A DNA stretch of 64,000 nt. It comes from JAJISK01 sp046759185 (GTDB lineage: Archaea; Thermoplasmatota; Thermoplasmata; RBG-16-68-12; JAJISG01). The stretch is taken from positions 1 through 64,000 of the forward strand of contig JBHIBO010000003.1 in assembly GCA_046759185.1 (NCBI GenBank). Direction: 5' to 3'. A model generated the notes under the pieces. It was not told the DNA's origin. It did not search any database and worked only from the letters and a program-made list of their open reading frames with translations. The translations under genes were made by a program, and so were the position numbers. Shown in pieces: positions 16,232 to 24,546 of this stretch. Numbering within the stretch: position 1 is the first letter of the stretch; each line of letters begins with the position of its first letter.

Positions 16232-16380
16232 CCATCCTCGTCGTCACTCGGCTTTTCCAGGACGAAGGAGCCCACATAATCGCAGTCGCGGCAATGGTAG
16301 AGCTGGCCAGCGATCATCCCGGCCTCCCAATAGAGGTCTGAGGAACCGCATTCGGGACACACCAGAACCCGCCTGCGCAC
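16228..16380 (-). CDS. 50-residue zinc-ribbon protein
   Basis: A short frame with two Cys-x2-Cys knuckles: CPECGSS at residues 8-14 and CRDCDYVG at about 30-37, with an acidic tail (KPSDDEDG). This is the layout of small archaeal zinc-ribbon proteins related to transcription-factor or ribosomal zinc fingers. The GTG start at 16378-16380 is about 27 bases after a clear TATA box (GATTATATCC on the minus strand, near 16402-16411), consistent with a leaderless mRNA. Its stop overlaps the stop of PAN on the other strand by three bases. The function is unknown. Confidence 0.75.
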   Translation of the reverse strand: MRRRVLVCPECGSSDLYWEAGMIAGQLYHCRDCDYVGSFVLEKPSDDEDG

Positions 16381-16401
16381 GAGGATCCCACGCCCCCTCG
16401 G

Positions 16402-16411
16402 GGGATATAAT
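16402..16411 (-). promoter_or_regulatory. TATA box of the small zinc-ribbon gene
   Basis: GATTATATCC on the minus strand sits about 27 bases before the GTG start codon, the spacing expected for a leaderless archaeal transcript. Confidence 0.6.
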
Positions 16412-16480
16412 CATCGGCCGAACTGCGCGTGGCCCATCACCGCAACGTTTATTCTAAGCCTCCCAGGTAGGCAGAGTCGG

Positions 16481-17359
16481 ATGCAGAGGCTGCCGAATTT
16501 GCCGCCATGGCTCAGTCCCTTGCGGGTCGTCATTGCCATCGTCATCGTGGCGGCCGTCATCCTCGGCTTCCTCGCGGCGACGCGCCCCCCCGCCCCGATC
16601 CCCCCGGATACGGTTCGATCCGGAGACGTGGTCGAGGTGAACTACATCGGCTTCTTCCAGAACGGCCTTGTGTTCGATACGAGCCTTCCTGATGTCGCGG
16701 CAAACAACGCCACGTGGCCCAAGGCGGTCTCGTTCCAGCCGCGCCTGAACTACGAGCCCCTCCGCTTCGGAGTCGGCGCCGTCCCGGCGACTGTGATCGA
16801 GGGGTTCGAACATGGAGTCCTCTTCCCCACCCCCATGCGGGTGGGAGAGACGCGAGAGGTCGTTGTCCCTCCGGAGATGGGGTACGGCCCCACAGACCCC
16901 TCAGAGGTCGAGGTCCGGCCGTTGCGCGAGGTCTTGACCCAGTTCGAAACCCTCCCCCGGACGGAGTTCATCACCCGGTTCGGACAAGATCCCGCCACCG
17001 GCCTCACCTTTATCCATCCGAACTGGGAGTGGGCAACCCGCGTCGTGGAGGCCTCAGGCGACTTCGTCACCATCATGCACTTGCCGGAAGTGGGTTTCAT
17101 CCTACGGCCCTTCGGGGCGTGGGAGGCACGCGTCGTGGAGGTCGAGACGGCCGCCAACGGCGGGCTGGGACGGGTCGTCGTGCTGCACATCTTGGATGTC
17201 AACGACATCAACAGGGTGAAGGCTGAAGATGACCGAGGAACCTTCCGCGTTGTGGACGTCAATCCGGGGGCAGAGACGTTCACCGTGGACTACAACGAGG
17301 AGGTCGTCGGGCAGACCCTGGTTTTCCGCATGGAGCTCGTCCGCATCGATCGTCTGTGA
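16481..17359 (+). CDS. membrane-anchored FKBP-type peptidyl-prolyl isomerase
   Basis: A 292-residue protein. An N-terminal membrane anchor (about 14-34, LRVVIAIVIVAAVILGFLAA) is followed by an extracytoplasmic FKBP domain. The FKBP entry SGDVVEVNYIGFFQNGLVFDTS (about 47-68), the GVLFPTPMRVGE turn and VPPEMGYGP are recognisable. A long insert follows, and a closing segment VDYNEEVVGQTLVFRMEL matches the end of the SlyD/FKBP26-type insert-in-flap architecture. It should catalyse proline isomerisation or act as a chaperone on exported proteins. It is convergent with the glycosyltransferase gene, two bases away. Confidence 0.85.
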   Translation: MQRLPNLPPWLSPLRVVIAIVIVAAVILGFLAATRPPAPIPPDTVRSGDVVEVNYIGFFQNGLVFDTSLPDVAANNATWPKAVSFQPRLNYEPLRFGVGAVPATVIEGFEHGVLFPTPMRVGETREVVVPPEMGYGPTDPSEVEVRPLREVLTQFETLPRTEFITRFGQDPATGLTFIHPNWEWATRVVEASGDFVTIMHLPEVGFILRPFGAWEARVVEVETAANGGLGRVVVLHILDVNDINRVKAEDDRGTFRVVDVNPGAETFTVDYNEEVVGQTLVFRMELVRIDRL

Positions 17360-17360
17360 G

Positions 17361-18506
17361 CTACGCGGTCATCTCCTCATAGAGGGCCACCAAGGCCCCC
17401 GTGGTGTTTTCCCACGAGAAGCGTTGGGCCGTCTCCCGAGCCCGTTCACGGACCCCATCCTCGCAGTCCAAGGCCGCGAGGACGCTCAGGTGGAAGCCGG
17501 GCACGTCCCCCACGGGGAAGAGGAAGCCGTTACGCCCGTCTTCGATGTATTCAGGGAAGGCGCGGTAGTCAACGGCCACCACGGGTTTGCCACAGGCCAT
17601 GGCCTCCAGGGCCACCATGCCCTGGGTCTCGAACTGGGAGGCAATCGTCATGACGTCGGCGGCCGCGTAGTACGAAGGGAGCTCCTCGTCCGGCACGAAG
17701 CCGGTAAAGAGGACGTCCTCGGCGAGTCCGTGGTGTTGGACGAACCGGCGGCTCCGCTCCAGCTCCGGCCCGGTTCCGACAAAGAGCAGCTTACAGCCCG
17801 GTCGGCGCCGCAACAGGCCGGGGAATGCTTGGAGGAGGAAGGCGATGTCCTTCTCCGGAGCTACCCGTCCGACATGGAGGAGGAGGTCTGCGTCTCCGAT
17901 GCCCAGTTCCTCCCGGACGCTCCCTCCGTCGATATCGGCCCGGAACCGTTCCAGGTCCACGCCGTTCGGAATGACCGCGGTGTGCTGCATCCGGGGGGCC
18001 AGCCGATGCAGTTCGTCCATGACGGCCTTGGTGGGGGCGACCACCGCCCCCGAGCGGTGCAAGAAGCCACGCAGGTAACGCGAGATGAGGCTGGTCAGAA
18101 GGCGGGAGCGCCGCGTGAACGGCGTGTAGTAGGGGATGGCGTCGATGACCATCGTGTGGAAGGTCAGGATCATCGGCCGGAGGAGTTCGCGAGATGCCCA
18201 CATCCCCTTCAGGCCCATGAAGGCGAAGCCGTGGGTATGGACCACGTCGGGCCCGTAGGCAGCAAGGATGTTCAGCTCGCGCTTCGTCGGCATGAGGGGG
18301 ACGCGCAGGCCGGGGTACGATCGGAGCTCCCGAGACCGCGTGAAGACGGTGTCGGAGGTGGGTAACCCGTTCTCGCTCCGCTCTCCCGGAGCGAAGACGA
18401 CGACGTTGTGCCCCTGTTGCTCCATGGCCTTCTTGGTGTTCAGGATGGAGTTCACGACCCCATCCACCAGCGGAAGGTAAGTGTCGGTGAACACGGCGAT
18501 TCTCAC
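17361..18506 (-). CDS. GT4-family glycosyltransferase
   Basis: A 381-residue GT-B glycosyltransferase. The N-terminal acceptor domain begins RIAVFTDTYLPLVDGVVNS, and the donor domain holds LLHVGRVAPEKDIAFLLQAF and the EX7E-type nucleotide-sugar site around GFVPDEELPSYYAAADVMTIASQFETQGMV-like sequence (about 275-300). This pattern fits retaining mannosyl/glucosyl transferases of the PimB or MgdA type, which act on lipids or glycans at the cytoplasmic face. The exact acceptor is unknown. The GTG start overlaps the ThiDN stop as GTGA, so the two are co-translated although their functions are unrelated. Confidence 0.88.
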   Translation of the reverse strand: MRIAVFTDTYLPLVDGVVNSILNTKKAMEQQGHNVVVFAPGERSENGLPTSDTVFTRSRELRSYPGLRVPLMPTKRELNILAAYGPDVVHTHGFAFMGLKGMWASRELLRPMILTFHTMVIDAIPYYTPFTRRSRLLTSLISRYLRGFLHRSGAVVAPTKAVMDELHRLAPRMQHTAVIPNGVDLERFRADIDGGSVREELGIGDADLLLHVGRVAPEKDIAFLLQAFPGLLRRRPGCKLLFVGTGPELERSRRFVQHHGLAEDVLFTGFVPDEELPSYYAAADVMTIASQFETQGMVALEAMACGKPVVAVDYRAFPEYIEDGRNGFLFPVGDVPGFHLSVLAALDCEDGVRERARETAQRFSWENTTGALVALYEEMTA

Positions 18507-19801
18507 GGGCCCGTCACCTCGCGGACGCTTTCGACGACTTCGGACGGTGAGGATCCCAGGAATCGGACCATGGGGACCTTCCCGGGGCCGCCCAGGTCGT
18601 AGATCACCTCAGGGAACGACTCGGCCTGGCGGATGGCCTCCTGAGTCCCCCACTCCATGGTCGTCACCTTCGGGGGTTGATCCTCGCGGTCAAACGTACT
18701 GATGGTCATGCCCTTCCCCCGGGCACTTTCCACCAGGCCCTCGGAGTATCGCAGGTTCATTGCCGCCCTCTGGGAGGGATCGAAGGCCATGGCCGCCAAG
18801 ATAATGTGGGCGACGTGCTGGGATGCCCCGAAGGCAGGGGGCCCAACCGCGGCCGCCCGGTTCCCGACACGCACGATGCGGCCGGTAATGGCACAGACAT
18901 CGCCCGTCGCTTCGGCCACCGGGAGGGCGTATCCCAGGTTCACACCGACCTCCGGAATGAGTTCGGGGTCGAGAAACGTGAGAAGGTCCTCCGCCGCGTC
19001 GCGGACGGCTTTCCAGACCTCCCAGCGATCGTTCGTATAGGCCGCGTTGATGACGGGGAGCCCTTTCCCGACAGCGTAGGAGGTGGCGAAGCCAGCGGCA
19101 ACCCGCTTTCGGGCGGTCTGGACACTCTCCGTAAGGCTCCGTCCCAAGGCTAGGTGCCCCGCGATCGTGGAAGCGTACACGCATCCGCTGCCGTGAAGCT
19201 CCCCCGGGTACCGGTGACCCGGGAAGGAGTGAAACTCCTCCCCATCAAACAGGATGTCCACGAGCTCACCCTCCAGGTGGCCCCCCTTTACCAAGACAGC
19301 TTGGGGTCCGAGGGCGTGGAGGGCCCGAGCGGCCTCCCGCATTCCCTTCACGTCCCCGATGGTCTTGCCTGTCAAGGCCTCGGCTTCGTGGAGGTTGGGG
19401 GTCAAGAGCGTGGCCTCGGGTAAGAGATGTTCCCGAAGGGCCTTCGTGAAACCCGAGGTGTGAAGGGGCGAGCCAGCTGTCGCCACCATGACCGGGTCCA
19501 CGACCAGGGGGCGGTCCAGGTGTGCAAGCTCCTCGGCGACGGCCTGGACGATGTCCTTGGAGTATAGCATCCCCGTCTTGGCCGCGTCGATCTCGATGTC
19601 GTCCCGGATGGCCTGAATCTGCGCGCGGACCATCTCGACGGGCATCGGCTCGGTGGCTACCACGCCCATCGTGTTCTGGGCCGTCACGGCCGTAATGGCG
19701 GTGGCGCCGTGGACGCCGACAGCGGCAAGGGCTTTGAGATCCGCCTGGATGCCTGCCCCACCCCCCGAATCACTGCCAGCGACCACAAGCACGGTGCGCA
19801 C
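18503..19801 (-). CDS. thiDN: bifunctional HMP-P kinase/thiamine-phosphate synthase ThiD-ThiN
   Basis: A 432-residue fusion. Residues about 1-260 are ThiD, hydroxymethylpyrimidine (phosphate) kinase: VAGSDSGGGAGIQADLKA at the N-terminus, TPNLHEAEAL, VLVKGGHLEG, and GSGCVYAS at the anion hole. Residues about 265-432 are ThiN, the archaeal thiamine-phosphate synthase that replaces ThiE (LIPEVGVNLGYALPVAEAT, NLRYSEGLVE, MEWGTQEAI, YDLGGPGKVPM). This is the standard archaeal arrangement for making thiamine phosphate. The start is GTG, with GTTAAAG about 27 bases upstream (19825-19831). It is coupled to the downstream GT4 gene by a four-base overlap. Confidence 0.95.
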   Translation of the reverse strand: MRTVLVVAGSDSGGGAGIQADLKALAAVGVHGATAITAVTAQNTMGVVATEPMPVEMVRAQIQAIRDDIEIDAAKTGMLYSKDIVQAVAEELAHLDRPLVVDPVMVATAGSPLHTSGFTKALREHLLPEATLLTPNLHEAEALTGKTIGDVKGMREAARALHALGPQAVLVKGGHLEGELVDILFDGEEFHSFPGHRYPGELHGSGCVYASTIAGHLALGRSLTESVQTARKRVAAGFATSYAVGKGLPVINAAYTNDRWEVWKAVRDAAEDLLTFLDPELIPEVGVNLGYALPVAEATGDVCAITGRIVRVGNRAAAVGPPAFGASQHVAHIILAAMAFDPSQRAAMNLRYSEGLVESARGKGMTISTFDREDQPPKVTTMEWGTQEAIRQAESFPEVIYDLGGPGKVPMVRFLGSSPSEVVESVREVTGP

Positions 19802-19887
19802 GAGGCCAGCATGGGACCGGGCCGGTTAAAGTGCTTTTCGGCCTTATTGCCTCATCCCTTTATTACCGGATCCTCGATGGGAACGGC

Positions 19888-20265
19888 ATGCGGGCTCGGA
19901 GCGGCCACATCGTCCTTGGCCCCAAGGTTCGCTACAAGGACTTAGAGCCCCTCTTCCGGGACCTGTTCGCCCTTTTCCTAGAGGAATCCGAACAGACGCG
20001 GGACGACCCGGAGTTCTTTGAGATCATCCTGGAGGAGAACCTGCGCGACCTCCGGAACGACCGGAAGCCCGAAGGATTCAACCGGGACGGCACCATGCGC
20101 CTCATCTTCCCCCTCAGCGAGCGGAAGGAGTTCTACCTGTATGGAAGCTCCCGCAGCGTCGAAGTGCCCCGGGTCACCCAGGCCCTGAGTCAGTACCTGC
20201 AGGAGAACAAGATCCGCCACGAGGTCGAGTGGGATGGGCTTTTGCGGGACGCGGGAAAGCATTGA
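19888..20265 (+). CDS. conserved hypothetical protein, 125 residues
   Basis: A soluble protein starting MRARSGHIVLGPKVRYKDLE, with acidic helices in the middle (about 25-60) and alternating strands and helices at the end (MRLIFPLSERKEFYLYGSS, VPRVTQALSQYLQENKIRHEVEWDGLL). The C-terminal pattern suggests a small alpha/beta fold, but I recognise no family. The open frame extends back to a GTG at 19831. I prefer the ATG at 19888 because a TATA-like CTTTATTAC lies about 26 bases before it, whereas the upstream codon sits next to the ThiDN TATA box. It abuts the convergent thpR gene with no gap. Confidence 0.6.
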   Translation: MRARSGHIVLGPKVRYKDLEPLFRDLFALFLEESEQTRDDPEFFEIILEENLRDLRNDRKPEGFNRDGTMRLIFPLSERKEFYLYGSSRSVEVPRVTQALSQYLQENKIRHEVEWDGLLRDAGKH

Positions 20266-20814
20266 TCAACCGAGCGGGACGCGAAGGACCTCGTGGTAGA
20301 GGGCGCCCGTGGGGCGCAGCTCGCTCCGCTTGAGTCGAAGCGCCTCGACCCGCTGCGTCCCGAAGGCATCGTCACGGTGCGTCTCCAGCAGCTGGGTCAA
20401 ACCCTCCAGGTCTCGCCGGCTCTTCACCCGACCGACCGTCAGGTGCGGTGTGAATCGACGTCGCTCCCGTTCGAATCCCAGCTCCTGCAGGGACCGCTCC
20501 AGTCGCTTGGCCATCCGAACCAGGGGCTCTCCGCCCTGCACGCCAATCCAGAGGACGCGCGGATTCCCGCGGCTGGGGAAGGCCCCGCTGCCGTGAAGGG
20601 CCAGGGTGAAGGGTTCCTCCTCCTTCACCGCCGCCGCCAGGGCCTCTTGGAGGAAAGGAACGAGCCCGTCGTCCGTCTCTCCGAGGAACTTGAGGGTGAT
20701 GTGCAGGTTCTCCGCCGGGACCACCCGCACCCTCGCTCGCGTCGCGCGGAGGGCCTCCAGCAGCCGCACCGCCGGCCGTGAAGCCTCGATGTCCACCGCG
20801 ATGAAGGCCCGCAT
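20266..20814 (-). CDS. thpR: RNA 2',3'-cyclic phosphodiesterase (2H family)
   Basis: A 182-residue 2H phosphoesterase. The two catalytic His-x-Thr motifs are visible: HITLKFLGE (about residue 38) and HLTVGRVK (about residue 123), with the N-terminal MRAFIAVDI strand typical of ThpR/LigT. The enzyme opens 2',3'-cyclic phosphates on RNA ends; the ligase activity that named the family works with 2'-5' linkages. It follows pyrH by three bases in the same operon, with GGAGCC in the end of pyrH. Confidence 0.93.
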   Translation of the reverse strand: MRAFIAVDIEASRPAVRLLEALRATRARVRVVPAENLHITLKFLGETDDGLVPFLQEALAAAVKEEEPFTLALHGSGAFPSRGNPRVLWIGVQGGEPLVRMAKRLERSLQELGFERERRRFTPHLTVGRVKSRRDLEGLTQLLETHRDDAFGTQRVEALRLKRSELRPTGALYHEVLRVPLG

Positions 20815-20817
20815 CCC

Positions 20818-21507
20818 CTAGGCTCCGATGGTGGTCCCCACGAACTCGCCGCCCACGATGGCCCCCTCCAGCGCCTCGAAGTCGCGCCCGTAGACCACGA
20901 ACAGGGGGATGCCTGCGCGGGTGACCACGCGCGTGGCGTACGGATCGAAGACCATGGAAGGCCCGGCCAGCCCCGTGGGTTCCCCGGCGATAGCCGCCAG
21001 CTCCTCGTAGCTCATCCGGTCGATGCGCGAGGCATCGGCATCCTTCGCCGGGTCGGCCGTGTAGACCCCATCAACGCTCGTGGCGTTCACGATGCGGTCG
21101 GCCTCCACCTTCTCCGCCAATTCCGCCGCGACACCGTCGGTGGTCAGGGAAACCCTAACGCCCCCCATGACGACCAGGGCGTGCGTTTCCGCCGCCTCCT
21201 CCGCCTCCTCATAGCTCCTAGCCACAGCGGGAGAGGCCTGGGGCCCGAGGGCCTGGATGAGGAGACGGGCGTTGAGGCGCGTGACGACGATGCCCATCTC
21301 GTCGAGGGAGCGCTCGTCGAGGCCCAAGGACCGCCCCGTCTCGATGTACGCACGTGCCGGGCGGCCGCCCCCCGTCACGAGGAAGAGCTGCCGCTCCCCG
21401 GCCAGCCGGTTCAGCAGGGACGCGAGGGTTTGCAGGTACGCCGCATCCCCCTCTCCCGGGACCAAAATGGATCCTCCCAGGGAGATCACCACTCGCTCTG
21501 GGGGCAT
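20818..21507 (-). CDS. pyrH: UMP kinase (archaeal type)
   Basis: A 229-residue amino-acid-kinase-fold enzyme that converts UMP to UDP. VVISLGGSILVP at the N-terminus, LFLVTGGGRPARAYIE, EMGIVVTRLNARLLI, TTDGVAAELAE and NATSVDGVYTADP are the ordered motifs of archaeal PyrH. The ATG at 21507 was chosen because it starts MPPERVVISLGGS and follows GAGGA. The open frame extends back to 21597, but the extension has no fold counterpart and overlaps the divergent aRF1 gene. It is the first gene of the pyrH-thpR pair. Confidence 0.93.
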   Translation of the reverse strand: MPPERVVISLGGSILVPGEGDAAYLQTLASLLNRLAGERQLFLVTGGGRPARAYIETGRSLGLDERSLDEMGIVVTRLNARLLIQALGPQASPAVARSYEEAEEAAETHALVVMGGVRVSLTTDGVAAELAEKVEADRIVNATSVDGVYTADPAKDADASRIDRMSYEELAAIAGEPTGLAGPSMVFDPYATRVVTRAGIPLFVVYGRDFEALEGAIVGGEFVGTTIGA

Positions 21508-21550
21508 GCCAATCCTCTTTAACGGGCACGGGGTTAGACGATAAAAGCGT

Positions 21551-22780
21551 ATGGCGGTCCAAGAGAAGGGCAAGGAGCGGTACCTCTTCAAGCGCAAGCT
21601 TGAGGAGATAGAGGCAGCCGAAGGCAGAGGGACCGAGCTCGTCTCCCTCTATGTGCCCCCCAGCCGACAGGTCTCCGACGTCACGAGCTACCTCCGACAG
21701 GAGTTGAGCCAGTCCAGCAACATCAAGAGCAAGACCACACGGAAGAACGTGATGTCGGCCATCGAGTCCATCATGTCCCGCCTCCGGGCCTTCCGGAAGG
21801 TGCCCGAGACCGGTCTGGCCTTCTTTGTGGGACACAAGCAGGTAGGCGCCGACCAGACCCAGATGGTCTCTCATGTCGTGGAGCCCCCGGAGCCCGTGTC
21901 TACCTTCCTCTATCGATGCGACTCGCAGTTCTTCACGGAGCCCCTCGAGGAGATGCTCCGGGAGAAGGACCTCTTCGGCCTCGTCGTCATCGACCGCTCC
22001 GAGGCCACCCTCGGCCTGCTGCGAGGCAAGCGGATCGAGATCATCAAGAACGTGCAAAGCCTCGTGCCCAGTAAGCACAGCAAGGGCGGACAGTCCGCCC
22101 GGCGCTTCGAACGTCTCATCGAGCAGGCCGCTCACGAGTTCTTCGTGAAGGTCGGCGACCTCATGACGGGCGCCTACCTGGAGACCTCCGAGCTGAAGGG
22201 GATCTTGCTCGGAGGCCCGGGTGGCACGAAAGACGATTTCCTCAAGGGCGATTACATCCACCACGAGCTCAAGAAGGTCGTCCTGGAAACCTTCGATCTG
22301 GGATACGCCGATGAATCGGGTCTTCGGGAGATGGTGGAGAAGGCCAAGGATACCCTGGCAGACATCGACCTCATGCGGGAGAAGCGCCTCGTTCAGTCCT
22401 TCCTGGACCAGGTGCGCCGCCCGGATGGGGGTCTCGCGGTATACGGGGAGGAGGAGGTACGGAAGGCCCTCGGGCTGGGGGCCGTCGACGTGTTTATGAT
22501 TTCCGAGGGGCTGCGACAGGTCCGGCTGGAGGTCCGCTGCCCCAACTGCGGGCACCGGGGTCACGAGACCACCAAGAGTGGCGAGCCGGGACCGTGCCCC
22601 GAGTGCGGCTCCGAAGTCGACGTGGAGGATCGGGCAGACGTCGTGGAAGAGCTCACCGCTCTCGCCCAGAGCGTCGGAACCCGCGTCGAGTTCATCTCGG
22701 TGGAGTCGGAGGAAGGAGCCCTCTTCGGCCGGACGTTTGGCGGTCTGGGAGGCCTCCTGCGCTTCCAGGTGTCGGGATGA
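21551..22780 (+). CDS. prf1: peptide chain release factor aRF1
   Basis: A 409-residue archaeal/eukaryotic class I release factor that recognises all three stop codons and triggers hydrolysis of peptidyl-tRNA. The stop-codon-reading NIKS motif is in SSNIKSKTTRKNV (about 57-69). The catalytic GGQ is in KGGQSARRFERLIE (about 179). The C-terminal domain carries a zinc ribbon (CPNCGHRG and CPECG). The length is normal. The next gene, argS, starts inside the stop codon (ATGA). Confidence 0.97.
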   Translation: MAVQEKGKERYLFKRKLEEIEAAEGRGTELVSLYVPPSRQVSDVTSYLRQELSQSSNIKSKTTRKNVMSAIESIMSRLRAFRKVPETGLAFFVGHKQVGADQTQMVSHVVEPPEPVSTFLYRCDSQFFTEPLEEMLREKDLFGLVVIDRSEATLGLLRGKRIEIIKNVQSLVPSKHSKGGQSARRFERLIEQAAHEFFVKVGDLMTGAYLETSELKGILLGGPGGTKDDFLKGDYIHHELKKVVLETFDLGYADESGLREMVEKAKDTLADIDLMREKRLVQSFLDQVRRPDGGLAVYGEEEVRKALGLGAVDVFMISEGLRQVRLEVRCPNCGHRGHETTKSGEPGPCPECGSEVDVEDRADVVEELTALAQSVGTRVEFISVESEEGALFGRTFGGLGGLLRFQVSG

Positions 22781-24501
22781 CGGAGGACCCCTGGCGGGAC
22801 CTTACCGAGGCGATTGCCGGACTCGTCCGGGCCGGTGAGGAGGCCCTCGACTTCCCCAGCTTGAACGTGCCCCTCGAGCTGCCCGCCCCCCGGTTTGGCG
22901 ACGTCGCCCTCCCCACGCACGGCTACGCCAAACCTGCCCGGGCGCCTCCCGCAGAGATTGCTGCCCGCCTGTCCGAGGCCATGCCGCAGACGGGTGTCTA
23001 CGTGAGCGGGCACGAGCCCGTGGCGGGCTACGTGAACTTCCACATCGACCTGGGCGCCTTCGCCGAACACACCCTGGGGGCCGTCCTGGAACGCGCCGAG
23101 GACTACGGGCGGGCGTCCCCCAACGGGGTGCGCACCCTGGTGGAGCACACCAGCGTGAATCCCACAGGACCTATCCACGTGGGCCGCGCGCGCAACTCCA
23201 TCATTGGGGACACCCTCGCCCGTCTCCTCGACCGCACGGGGTACACGGTCACCCGGGAGTTCCTCGTGAACGACTCCGGCCGCCAGGTCCTGACCCTCGT
23301 CTGGGGCCTCGACCACCTGAGCGCGGAGGATGTGGAACCACCGGCGCGGGAGGGGGAGGACTACAGGCTGGTGCGCTACTACCAGAAGGCAACCGAAGCC
23401 GCCAGGGATCCGGGGGTCACCGAGGAGGTCGACGGCATGGTACGTCGTCTCGAAGCGGGCGATGAGGAGCTCCGAGGCCGCGTCCGCGCCGTCACGAATC
23501 AGATGATGGACGGCATTCTCCGGAGCCTGGGACGGCTGGACATCGCCTTCGACAGTTTCTTCTGGGACGACCAGGTCCTCGCCGACGGGAGTGCCCAGGG
23601 GGTCGTCGAGCGCCTCCGCGGCGGAGGCCACTTGGAAGAGGACGAGGGCGCCCTGTATATCGACATGGCCCCCCATGGATTCGCGGGACGGAATCCTCGC
23701 TGGTTCCTTACCCGGCGGGACGGGACCACCCTCTACACCACCCGGGATCTCGCCTACCACCTCGACAAGTTTGGCCGGAGTGACGAGGCCCTCAATGTCC
23801 TAGGGGAGGACCACCGACTGGAGTTTCAACAGCTCTCGGTGGCTCTTCGCCTGCTTGGGGTCGAGCAGGAGGCGGAGGCCGTGTTCCTGGCCCACGTCTC
23901 CCTCCCCGAGGGACGGCTCTCCACTCGTGGGGGGCGGGTCGTCAACATCGACGACCTGGTGGACGAGGCGGTCGAACGGGCCTTGGTCGCCGTGGAGTCC
24001 CGCCGGGAGGACCTGTCCAAGGAGGAGATGATGGGGATCGCGAAGGCAGTCGGGATCGGGGCCGTCCGATACAACATCGTCAAGGTCCAGCCGGAGAAGC
24101 GGATCGTGTTCCGATGGGACCAGGCGCTGAGCCTCGAGGGGCAGACCGCCCCCTTCCTCCAGTACGCCTACGCGCGGGCGGCGGGGATCCTTGCGAAGTC
24201 GGAGGGGCTGGACGGTTGGGATGCCAGTCTCCTGACGCATCCCCAAGAACGGGCCTTGGTGAAGCTCCTAGGCCGATTTCCGGGCGTCCTGCGGGACGCC
24301 GCCGAGCATCGGCGCCCCAATCGGGTGGCCCTCTTCGGGCATGAACTAGCGACGACCTTCAACCAGTTCTACCGGGACTCCCCCGTGCTCCAGGCTGAGG
24401 AGGACCTGCGCGCCGCCCGTCTCGCCCTCGTCATTTCCTTCAAGACTGTCCTGGGGAATCTCCTAACATGTCTCGGGATTCAGCCCCTGGAGGAGATGTA
24501 G
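22777..24501 (+). CDS. argS: arginyl-tRNA synthetase
   Basis: A 574-residue class Ia synthetase that charges tRNA-Arg. After the N-terminal Add-1 domain comes the HIGH motif as HVGRAR in PTGPIHVGRARNSIIGDT (about residue 132). The catalytic core contains TTRDLAYHLDKFG and HVSLPEGRLSTRGG, where the KMSKS loop is degenerate (LSTR) as is common in ArgS. A DALR-type anticodon-binding domain ends the protein (QYAYARAAGIL, FNQFYRDSPVL). The open frame extends upstream, but the ATG at 22777 overlaps the aRF1 stop as ATGA and begins where the Add-1 domain does. Confidence 0.96.
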   Translation: MTEDPWRDLTEAIAGLVRAGEEALDFPSLNVPLELPAPRFGDVALPTHGYAKPARAPPAEIAARLSEAMPQTGVYVSGHEPVAGYVNFHIDLGAFAEHTLGAVLERAEDYGRASPNGVRTLVEHTSVNPTGPIHVGRARNSIIGDTLARLLDRTGYTVTREFLVNDSGRQVLTLVWGLDHLSAEDVEPPAREGEDYRLVRYYQKATEAARDPGVTEEVDGMVRRLEAGDEELRGRVRAVTNQMMDGILRSLGRLDIAFDSFFWDDQVLADGSAQGVVERLRGGGHLEEDEGALYIDMAPHGFAGRNPRWFLTRRDGTTLYTTRDLAYHLDKFGRSDEALNVLGEDHRLEFQQLSVALRLLGVEQEAEAVFLAHVSLPEGRLSTRGGRVVNIDDLVDEAVERALVAVESRREDLSKEEMMGIAKAVGIGAVRYNIVKVQPEKRIVFRWDQALSLEGQTAPFLQYAYARAAGILAKSEGLDGWDASLLTHPQERALVKLLGRFPGVLRDAAEHRRPNRVALFGHELATTFNQFYRDSPVLQAEEDLRAARLALVISFKTVLGNLLTCLGIQPLEEM

Positions 24502-24546
24502 CGCGTCGCGTGGGCGCCTTGGATGCCTGCCAGCGGAGGAATACGC

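Noticed and set aside
21218..22564. 448-residue minus-strand frame
   Set aside because: Antisense to aRF1, whose motifs are complete; no independent support.
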